5,156 bases of DNA from CAZVEV01 sp964625865 (GTDB lineage: Bacteria > Planctomycetota > Phycisphaerae > SM23-33). This document shows, in pieces, positions 1 through 5,101 of the stretch. Position 1 is the stretch's first letter, and the number at the start of each line of letters is the position of its first letter. A model generated the notes under the pieces. That model had not been told where the DNA came from and ran no database searches. It saw only the letters and a list, made by a program, of their open reading frames with translations. Location: contig CAZVEV010000376.1 of NCBI GenBank assembly GCA_964625865.1, positions 1-5,156 of the forward strand, written 5' to 3'. Made by a program: the position numbers and the translations under genes.

Positions 1-46
1 CCAAGGGTACGCCGCGTTTTTTCCGTCCGCCATCCACAACTTCTGA

Positions 47-517
47 CAATATCTCCACGAGGTCCAGCCCGCGTGCGAGACGGCGGGGATGGGCATTCTC
101 TGCTACAGCCCCATCGCCCAGGGCCTGCTGACAGGCAAGTTCGCTACCGCCGACGACGTCCCCGAAGGCCGTGCACGGACGAGACTGTTCTCCAAAGACC
201 GCCCCCAGTCGCGCCACGACGAGCCGGGCTGCGAAGCCGAGGTCTTTAACGCCCTGGCGCCCATCCGCGAGATCGCCGACGCCGCCGGCCTGCCCATGGG
301 ACGCCTTGCCCTGGCGTGGCTGCTTTCCCGCCCGGCTGTCGCGTCCGTGATCGCAGGTGGCCGCTCCGCCGCCCAGGCCCGCGACAACGCCGCCGCCGCG
401 GATATCACGCTCGACGAGGCGACCCTCGCCCAACTGACCGCCGCCACCGAACCGGTCAAGACCGCCATGGGCGCCAACGCGGACATGTGGCAGACCCAGT
501 CACGAATGGAACGGTGA
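47..517 (+). pseudogene. Aldo/keto reductase, C-terminal half only (probably broken gene)
   Basis: The open frame encodes the C-terminal part of an NADP(H)-dependent aldo/keto reductase, a TIM-barrel oxidoreductase. Visible family marks are YSPIAQGLLTGKF, a late barrel strand, and then SVIAGGRSAAQARDN, which fits the family's nucleotide-binding G-x-R-S-x-x-Q-x-x-x-N pattern near the C-terminus. The first ATG (89) would give 142 residues against a usual 310-330. It is not a natural start: the in-frame codons before it (47-88, reading QYLHEVQPACETAG) still resemble the family's 'LPAC..G' segment, and the frame is closed by TGA at 44-46. The N-terminal two thirds of the barrel, with the catalytic Asp, Tyr, Lys and His, is therefore missing or out of frame. 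A nonsense mutation, a frameshift or a small deletion upstream would all explain this. The family call is firm; pseudogene status is an inference, since bases before the window are unseen. Confidence 0.7.
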
Positions 518-528
518 GCGAAACGACG

Positions 529-534
529 TACAAT
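529..534 (+). promoter_or_regulatory. Possible -10 element for the PIN-domain module
   Basis: TACAAT lies in an A-rich patch right after the reductase stop codon and about 45 bases before the PIN gene start. A weak -35 candidate, TGGAAC at 507-512, sits 16 bases upstream and overlaps the 17-base repeat block at 499-515. The -10 match is good and the -35 match is poor, so this is only a candidate. Confidence 0.3.
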
Positions 535-578
535 AGAACAATGGGTATGCAGAAAGGACCGCACCGGGAGACCATCGC

Positions 579-1046
579 ATGAACCCACCAACCGTCTATG
601 CGGATACCTCTGTCTTTGGTGGAGTTTTCGATGTCGAGTTCGACCAGGCGAGCAAGGCCTTCTTCGCAATGGTCCGCCAAGGACGAGTGAGACTCCTGAT
701 CTCGGACGTGACTCGCCGGGAGATCGCTCTAGCGCCTCCGGGAGTCGTCGGTCTGCTGGATGACATGCTGCCGTATCTCCGTCTGATTCCGATCGACGCG
801 GATGTCCTCGATCTTCGCGATGCGTATCTTGCCGCCAGCATCGTCACGGCGAAGTCGGCCGATGATGCCGCACATGTCGCGGCGGCCACTGTTGCCGAAG
901 CAGACCTGATTGTGAGTTGGAACTTCCACCACATCGTTCATTATGACAAGATCAGGCTGTATAATGAGATTAATGAGGCAAGCGGTTATCGCGCGATAGA
1001 CATTCGCTCTCCGAGCGAGGTGATTGACTATGAAGAAGAACTTTGA
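579..1046 (+). CDS. PIN-domain protein, VapC-like putative toxin RNase
   Basis: A 155-residue protein with the layout of a PIN-domain ribonuclease, the fold used by VapC toxins to cleave RNA with Mg2+ held by acidic residues. It opens with VYADTSVFGG (D9), then SDVTRREI (E48), SADDAAHVAAAT (D95/D96) and SWNFHHIVHYDK (113-124). D9, E48 and D96 fit the first three metal-binding acids. At the usual fourth position the WNF motif has Asn (N115), as I recall for the 'WNFKHIV' branch of the family; nearby D123 is an alternative ligand. The ATG is preceded by GGGAG at 566-570, eight bases away. The gene overlaps the next one by 17 bases, so the pair is probably co-transcribed and translationally coupled. 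The region is visibly richer in A and T than its neighbours, notably 930-1000, hinting at separate acquisition. The PIN call is strong; RNase toxin activity is inferred from the family and context. Confidence 0.85.
   Translation: MNPPTVYADTSVFGGVFDVEFDQASKAFFAMVRQGRVRLLISDVTRREIALAPPGVVGLLDDMLPYLRLIPIDADVLDLRDAYLAASIVTAKSADDAAHVAAATVAEADLIVSWNFHHIVHYDKIRLYNEINEASGYRAIDIRSPSEVIDYEEEL
1017..1020 (+). promoter_or_regulatory. Ribosome binding site for the small partner gene
   Basis: GAGG lies inside the 3' end of the PIN gene, nine bases before the ATG at 1030. It favours ATG 1030 over an in-frame TTG at 1024, which would leave only three bases of spacing. Confidence 0.5.
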
Positions 1047-1212
1047 CTGCGTAGCCATGAAGTGGCGGGCCCAGGAGAAGATCCGCGCCGAGGTCGCCGG
1101 CAAGACCCGCGAAGAGGAGATCGCCTTCTTCCGAAATGGGGCAGATGAGTTTGAGCGTCGCGTCCGGGAAGCCAAGCAGTCCGCGGCCCGCAAGACCGGA
1201 ACCGACACATAG
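1030..1212 (+). CDS. Small charged protein, putative antitoxin of the PIN-domain protein
   Basis: A 60-residue, strongly charged protein that starts inside the PIN gene (17-base overlap, different frame). It begins MKKNFDCVAMKWRAQEKI and continues with a helix-prone stretch, REEEIAFFRNGADEFERR (27-44), and a basic tail. No classical DNA-binding motif (ribbon-helix-helix, AbrB-type or Phd-type) can be recognised. The 'M-K-x-F-D-x-V-x-M-K' opening and the length match small proteins that I recall being encoded next to 'WNFKHIV' PIN proteins and annotated as antitoxins; this is from memory and not searched. Overlap, size and charge support the same role here: binding and neutralising the PIN protein. 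The toxin-first order is the reverse of classical vapBC operons. The gene is very likely real; its function is inferred. Confidence 0.7.
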   Translation: MKKNFDCVAMKWRAQEKIRAEVAGKTREEEIAFFRNGADEFERRVREAKQSAARKTGTDT

Positions 1213-1222
1213 ACGGACATCA

Positions 1223-1313
1223 ACGCCCGTCATCGCCAGCGGTCGCTCCGCCGCCTATGCCCGCACGGGCACTAACACCGACACTTGGTAGACCGGGTCA
1301 CGAATGGAACGGT
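1223..1313 (+). pseudogene. Degraded second copy of the aldo/keto reductase C-terminus
   Basis: Read in frame from 1223 this gives TPVIASGRSAAYAR, then TGTNTDTW, a stop (TAG 1289-1291) and TGSRMER followed by another stop. It parallels the tail of the upstream reductase: ASVIAGGRSAAQAR (341-382) and GANADMWQTQSRMER (470-514). By hand alignment 1223-1264 matches 341-382 at 33 of 42 bases, and 1268-1313 matches 470-515 at 37 of 46 bases. The 28 codons between the two blocks are deleted in frame. The last 17 bases (1297-1313) are identical to 499-515. With an internal stop, a deletion and no body of the gene upstream, this is a relic. It probably descends from a tandem duplicate of the reductase, most of which has been lost or replaced. 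Confidence 0.75.
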
Positions 1314-1319
1314 AGCGCG

Positions 1320-2099
1320 ATGGCGGGCACAGAGAGCGGACAAGGCGACCCGGCGGCGAAGCCGAGAGGCCCGGGGCGCCTGATGGACAGGCTTTCGACA
1401 CGGAAGGCCGCCTGGCAGATGGTGGGCGCGGCCTTCATCGTTCCGGTCGTCTTGCTGAGCCTGCGCGGACTGGTCGATACACTGGCGGGAACGTGGCAAG
1501 TCAGCGGCTACTACATCCAAGCCGGCTACTGGGGCCCGACCTGCCTCCTGTTCGCCGCCTGCCTGATCTCCATAGCGAGCATAGCGATCCGACGTTCGCT
1601 GCTCAGAGGGCTCGGGCAGAGCGTGCTTCTCCTGGCGGCCCACGTTGCCGGGATAGCCCTCATGCTCGTGGTATCCGAAGGCGACCTGATCTGGTCCAGA
1701 GCGTGCGTCCGTCCAACGGACATCGTGTACTCCGAGACACGGGACACGTATTACATTCTTGATGACCAACCCGGGCTGTCCTATGAGGACAACTGCCGGT
1801 TCTTCAGCACGACCGGAACGTTGTGGAATCCCGTGTGGCATGCCGAGTTTGGCAGGCTCGATAGTTCCGGGTATGTGGAGCATGACGAGCGAGAGGTCCG
1901 TCTTGTTCTCAGTCAGGACGAGCAGTTGCTGGTGGTTGAACGGAGCGGGCACTACAGCGATGCGGTCCTGATAGACAGCGGAGAGCACATCACCGAGTAC
2001 ATCACGCGTTGCCCCACGGCCGTCACGTACAACCGACGCCTGCGAGAACGTACGAAGCGAATCACGTCACTTCTTGCCGAGCACGGAGGGGGAAAATAG
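1320..2099 (+). CDS. Membrane protein of unknown function with three predicted helices and an outside C-terminal domain
   Basis: I do not recognise a family. From ATG 1320 the protein has 259 residues. Numbered from that start, hydrophobic segments lie at about 33-52, 71-90 and 100-119. Positive charges before the first (MDRLSTRKAAW) and between the second and third (RRSLLRG) place the N-terminus inside and the roughly 140-residue C-terminal part outside the cytoplasmic membrane. That domain is soluble, rich in Tyr, Asp and Glu, and has cysteines in SRACV, EDNCRF and ITRCPT that could pair. An earlier in-frame ATG at 1257 lies within the reductase relic and would add 21 residues read out of frame through it, so 1320 is preferred; ATG 1383, just before the first helix, is also possible. 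The Shine-Dalgarno signal is weak for all three. Its stop is 16 bases from that of the convergent TPR gene. Confidence 0.7.
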   Translation: MAGTESGQGDPAAKPRGPGRLMDRLSTRKAAWQMVGAAFIVPVVLLSLRGLVDTLAGTWQVSGYYIQAGYWGPTCLLFAACLISIASIAIRRSLLRGLGQSVLLLAAHVAGIALMLVVSEGDLIWSRACVRPTDIVYSETRDTYYILDDQPGLSYEDNCRFFSTTGTLWNPVWHAEFGRLDSSGYVEHDEREVRLVLSQDEQLLVVERSGHYSDAVLIDSGEHITEYITRCPTAVTYNRRLRERTKRITSLLAEHGGGK

Positions 2100-2115
2100 C
2101 GGACGGATGGCCCCC

Positions 2116-3381
2116 TCATTGCCCCGCTGCCGACGGGGTCTTCCTTCGCGCCGGCAGAGCCTTCCTCTTCTCCCGGGCGGCGCGGCGGAGTTTGACGGCG
2201 GTGGCGGCGTCAGCGTCGGCGAGGTCGGTCTTGCCGAGTGCTTTGTAGGCCGTCGCGCGGCTCAGGAAGCCTTGCCAGTCTTTGGGGCGAAGGGTGATGT
2301 ATCGCGTGTAGTCGGTCACGGCGCGGGTGTGTTCCCCACGTTTGGCCAGCACGTCGGCGCGCCCGAGATAGGCGGGGGCGAACGTGCGATCCAGGAGTAT
2401 CGCGGCGGTGTAGTCCGAGATCGCCCTGTCTAGCTTGCCCAGGCCCACCAGCACACCGGCCCGCATGCACAGGGGGGCCGGGTCCCGCGGCGTCCGTTCG
2501 ATGACCGACGTGAAGTCCGCGTGTGCGTGGGCGCCGGAGCCGGTCCGCTGATACAGCCGGCCGCGGGCGATGTAGTTGGCCGTGTGCCGGGGGGCCAGTT
2601 CGATGGCTCTGCTGTAATCCTCAATCGCGCCGGTCAACTGCCCCATGGTGCGCTTCGCCTCGGCGCGGATCACGTAGACCGCCGGGTCTGACGGCCTGAG
2701 GTCAATGAGTCTGGCCAGGCTGACAAGGGCCTCCTTGTGCCTGCCCATCTTCGACAGCAGCGTCGCGGTGTTGTGATACGCCACCGTGCAGGACGGATTC
2801 AGTTCGATCGCCTTGGCGTAGTCGGCCAGCGCCTCGGTGCGGCGGTCCCTGCGGGCGTACAGTTCGGCGCGGCTGCAGTAGACCTGCCAGTGGTCCCCCT
2901 TCAGCTTGATCGCCTTGGAGTAGTCCGCCAGGGCCTTATCGACCTGCCCTGCGTCGTCGAACGCCTCGGCGCGGGCGAGGTAGGCGGCGGCCAGCTTCGG
3001 ATTCAGCGCGAGGGCCCTGGCGTAGTCGGCCAGCGCCTTGTCGCGCTGCTTGGCCGCCAGGTACGCCCGGCCCCGCCCGACGTAGCAGATCGCTTCCTTG
3101 GGCCTCAGGCGGATCACCGCGTCGAAATCGTCGACGGCCTTGCCCACGCGCCCGTCTTCGAGATACGCGCACCCGCGGTTGTACCGCGCCTGGAAGTACG
3201 TGTTGGTCCTCTTGGGGAAGCGGCTCATCGTCCGCGTCAGTTCGGCGATTTCCTCCTCGAGCGTCCGGGCGGGCGGCTTGGTTGGGGCCTTGGGAGCGGT
3301 TTCATCGCCCGGAGCCGGGCCGGGCGGCACGGCCGTCAGCATCCCCGCCACGATAAAGCAAGTACGTATGCAGACCCTCAT
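2116..3381 (-). CDS. Secreted TPR-repeat protein (ten tandem 34-residue repeats)
   Basis: A 421-residue protein when started at ATG 3381-3379. The N-terminus (MRVCIRTCFIVAGMLTAVPP) is a short basic stretch plus a hydrophobic core, which fits a signal peptide, followed by a Pro/Ala-rich linker (about 19-39). Residues 63-402 divide into ten back-to-back 34-residue TPR units with the usual G-x-x-x-x-A-x-x-D-Y/F-x-x-A-I core. The closing Pro or its substitute falls every 34 residues (94, 128, 162 Gly, 196, 230, 264, 298, 332 Arg, 366). The C-terminal tail is Lys/Arg-rich. TPR solenoids bind partner proteins or peptides; no catalytic domain is fused, so it is a scaffold of unknown partner. A GTG at 3420 would add 13 residues (MFDPGGRLRYALR) ahead of the signal peptide and has a GAGGGG tract only about two bases away, so the start is not certain. 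It is divergent to the sulfatase. Confidence 0.88.
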   Translation of the reverse strand: MRVCIRTCFIVAGMLTAVPPGPAPGDETAPKAPTKPPARTLEEEIAELTRTMSRFPKRTNTYFQARYNRGCAYLEDGRVGKAVDDFDAVIRLRPKEAICYVGRGRAYLAAKQRDKALADYARALALNPKLAAAYLARAEAFDDAGQVDKALADYSKAIKLKGDHWQVYCSRAELYARRDRRTEALADYAKAIELNPSCTVAYHNTATLLSKMGRHKEALVSLARLIDLRPSDPAVYVIRAEAKRTMGQLTGAIEDYSRAIELAPRHTANYIARGRLYQRTGSGAHAHADFTSVIERTPRDPAPLCMRAGVLVGLGKLDRAISDYTAAILLDRTFAPAYLGRADVLAKRGEHTRAVTDYTRYITLRPKDWQGFLSRATAYKALGKTDLADADAATAVKLRRAAREKRKALPARRKTPSAAGQ

Positions 3382-3461
3382 ACGCAGAGCGTACCGCAGG
3401 CGCCCGCCCGGGTCAAACACGCCCCCCTCGGTTTCTTCCTGCGTGAGCGGGGGTCGGGGCG

Positions 3462-3467
3462 TATACT
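3462..3467 (+). promoter_or_regulatory. Possible -10 element of the sulfatase promoter
   Basis: TATACT stands out in a GC-rich stretch 46 bases before the sulfatase ATG, within the 132-base divergent region shared with the TPR gene. No convincing -35 box lies 16-18 bases upstream (the nearest is TTCCTG at 3436-3441, 20 bases away), so this is tentative. No operator or riboswitch-like structure is evident in 3382-3513. Confidence 0.35.
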
Positions 3468-3502
3468 GGTCGGGTTCTATCTACAGGCGGCTGTGCTGCG
3501 GA

Positions 3503-3508
3503 AAGGAG
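3503..3508 (+). promoter_or_regulatory. Ribosome binding site that sets the sulfatase start
   Basis: AAGGAG lies five bases before ATG 3514 and two before an adjacent in-frame GTG at 3511. It fixes the start at 3514, although the frame stays open 777 bases further upstream, across the antisense strand of the TPR gene. Confidence 0.75.
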
Positions 3509-3513
3509 TCGTG

Positions 3514-4971
3514 ATGAGGCGACGTGAGTTTATGAAGGCCCTCGGCGTGGGGGCGGCGGCGATGGCGGCGGGGCCGGCGCGGCTGTTTGGCGCTGGTGCG
3601 AAAGGCAAGAAGCCCAACATCCTGTTCATCTTCGCAGACGACCAGACGTACGAGTCGATCCGCGCGCTGGGCTATGACGAGGTCGAAACGCCGAATCTCG
3701 ACCGCCTCGTCCGCGGCGGGACGACGTTCACGCACGCCTACAACCAGGGCGCGTGGAACGGTGCGGTCTGCATCGCCAGCCGCTGCATGCTCAACACCGG
3801 ACGCTTCCTGTGGAGGGCACACAAGCTCGACAACGGCGGGAAGCTGAAGGCCGAAGCGAGCGCCGGGCGGCTCTGGTCGACGATGATGTCCGGGGCGGGA
3901 TACGAGACGTACATGACGGGCAAGTGGCACGTGAAGATCGCGCCGGACCAGATCTTCGACACGGCCGTCGACCCGAGGCCGGGCATGCCCAGGCAGACCA
4001 AGCAAGGCTACAACCGCCCGCACGAAGGCAAGCCGGACCCGTGGAAGCCGTGGAACACGAAGTTCGGCGGGTTCTGGCAGGGAGGCAAGCACTGGTCGGA
4101 GGTCGTGGGCGACCATGGCGTCAGTTTCCTGAAAAAAGCCGCCAAACGCGACAAGCCGTTCTTCATGTATCTCGCCTTCAACGCCCCGCACGATCCGCGC
4201 CAGAGCCCCAAGTCCTACGTCGACAAGTACCCGCTGGACAAGGTCAAGGTGCCCCGCAACTTCATGGCCGAGTATCCGTACAAGGACGCGATCGGTTGCT
4301 CCAAGGGCCTGCGCGACGAGAAGCTCGCCCCGTTCCCCCGCACGCATTACGCCATCAAGGTCAATCGCCAGGAATACTTCGCGATCATCACCCACATGGA
4401 CGCCCAGATCGGGCGGATCCTCGACGCGCTGGAAGCGACGGGGCAGGCGGACAACACGTACATCTTCTTCAGCGCCGATCACGGCCTGTCGGTGGGCCAT
4501 CACGGGCTGGTGGGCAAGCAGAACCTCTTCGACCACTCCGTTCGCGTGCCGCTGATGGTCAAGGGCCCCGGCGTGCCGGCCGGCAGGCAGCTCCGCACGC
4601 CGGTCTACCTCCAGGACATCATGCCGTCCTCGCTGGAACTCGCGGGCGTCAGGAAGGCCGACCACGTGCAGTTCAAGAGCCTCATGCCCATCGTCCGCGG
4701 CCAGCGGAAGGCCAACTACGACGCGGTCTACGGCGGCTACCTGAACGTCCAGCGGATGGTCACCCAGGGCGACTACAAGCTCCTGCTGTACCCGAAGATC
4801 AAGAAGGCCCTGCTATTCAATCTCAAAGACGACCCGGACGAAATGAAGGACCTTTACGCGGGCGGGGCCCATAAGCCGATAGCGAAGAAGCTGTTCGCCA
4901 GGCTCCTGGACCTCCAGAAGGACACCGGCGACACGCTGGACCTCAAGAAGGTCTATCCGGGCCTGCTGTAG
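3514..4971 (+). CDS. Tat-exported family S1 sulfatase
   Basis: A 485-residue type I sulfatase that hydrolyses a sulfate ester, probably on a sulfated polysaccharide or other organic sulfate outside the cytoplasm. The N-terminus MRRREFMKALGVGAAAMAAG is a twin-arginine signal. The mature domain starts PNILFIFADDQ, with metal ligands D42 and D43. C86-I-A-S-R90 is the C-x-[P/A]-x-R motif whose Cys is converted to formylglycine, here the Ala variant. Further expected active-site residues are K137 and H139 (GKWH), H226 (NAPHDPRQ), D322-H323 (SADHG) and K335 (VGKQNLFDHS). The C-terminal part (about 400-450: YGGYLNVQRMV, GDYKLLLY, LFNLKDDPDEMKDL) is the usual small sulfatase C-terminal subdomain. Length and domains are complete. 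The start at 3514 rests on the AAGGAG site and the Tat signal. No maturase (FGE or anSME) is in the window, and the exact substrate cannot be read from sequence. The gene is divergent to the TPR protein. Confidence 0.95.
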   Translation: MRRREFMKALGVGAAAMAAGPARLFGAGAKGKKPNILFIFADDQTYESIRALGYDEVETPNLDRLVRGGTTFTHAYNQGAWNGAVCIASRCMLNTGRFLWRAHKLDNGGKLKAEASAGRLWSTMMSGAGYETYMTGKWHVKIAPDQIFDTAVDPRPGMPRQTKQGYNRPHEGKPDPWKPWNTKFGGFWQGGKHWSEVVGDHGVSFLKKAAKRDKPFFMYLAFNAPHDPRQSPKSYVDKYPLDKVKVPRNFMAEYPYKDAIGCSKGLRDEKLAPFPRTHYAIKVNRQEYFAIITHMDAQIGRILDALEATGQADNTYIFFSADHGLSVGHHGLVGKQNLFDHSVRVPLMVKGPGVPAGRQLRTPVYLQDIMPSSLELAGVRKADHVQFKSLMPIVRGQRKANYDAVYGGYLNVQRMVTQGDYKLLLYPKIKKALLFNLKDDPDEMKDLYAGGAHKPIAKKLFARLLDLQKDTGDTLDLKKVYPGLL

Positions 4972-5001
4972 GCGGCGGCCGAACGCGACGGATGACTGGT
5001 T

Positions 5002-5056
5002 ACGGAAACGCGGCACGGAAACGCGGCGGGACGCCGCGTCTACTGTAGAAGCGGCA
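5002..5056 (+). repeat. Intergenic palindromic repeat, copy A
   Basis: This 55-base unit is identical to 5102-5156, exactly 100 bases downstream. It begins with a perfect tandem 13-mer, ACGGAAACGCGGC, at 5002-5014 and 5015-5027. It continues into a perfect 8-bp-stem hairpin (5021-5039), a short palindrome (5040-5048) and the first arm of a second hairpin. Copy A begins 31 bases after the sulfatase stop codon. Confidence 0.9.
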
Positions 5057-5067
5057 TCTTGCCGCTT
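5021..5067. repeat. Three consecutive palindromes: hairpin, mini-palindrome, hairpin
   Basis: ACGCGGCG-GGA-CGCCGCGT (5021-5039) and AAGCGGCA-TCT-TGCCGCTT (5049-5067) are each perfect 8-bp stems with 3-base loops. They are joined by CTAC-T-GTAG (5040-5048), itself a palindrome. The second hairpin is followed by a single extra T, giving TTT in all, so it could act as a weak terminator for the sulfatase transcript. The run of uracils is too short to call it a standard Rho-independent terminator. Confidence 0.75.
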
Positions 5068-5101
5068 TGAAAGGCCTGCAAACACAGCGTCCGACCGCAT
5101 C

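Noticed and set aside
103..669. Minus-strand 188-codon open frame opposite the reductase tail.
   Set aside because: It is antisense to a recognisable reductase segment, runs into the PIN gene, and is an Arg/Ala/Ser-rich shadow.
1257..1319. Upstream ATG at 1257 as the start of the membrane protein.
   Set aside because: The extra 21 residues are an out-of-frame reading of the reductase relic, and no ribosome site precedes the ATG.
1272..1988. Minus-strand 238-codon open frame opposite the membrane protein.
   Set aside because: The plus-strand frame has coherent membrane helices and charge distribution; the antisense product shows neither domain nor signal.
2737..3513. The sulfatase frame stays open for 259 more codons upstream, suggesting a 744-residue fusion protein.
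   Set aside because: This stretch is antisense to the TPR gene and its translation is low-complexity Arg/Gly/Val-rich sequence with no domain. A strong ribosome site and a twin-arginine signal mark ATG 3514 as the true start. The open frame is a by-product of GC-rich repeated codons on the other strand.
3481..4665. Long minus-strand open frame (394 codons) opposite the sulfatase.
   Set aside because: It mirrors the sulfatase codons, gives no recognisable domain and has Arg/Val/His-rich composition typical of antisense frames in GC-rich genes.
3753..4874. Plus-strand open frame (373 codons) within the sulfatase in another frame.
   Set aside because: It overlaps the active-site coding region entirely and its product is Arg/Gln/Gly/His/Pro-rich with no family features.
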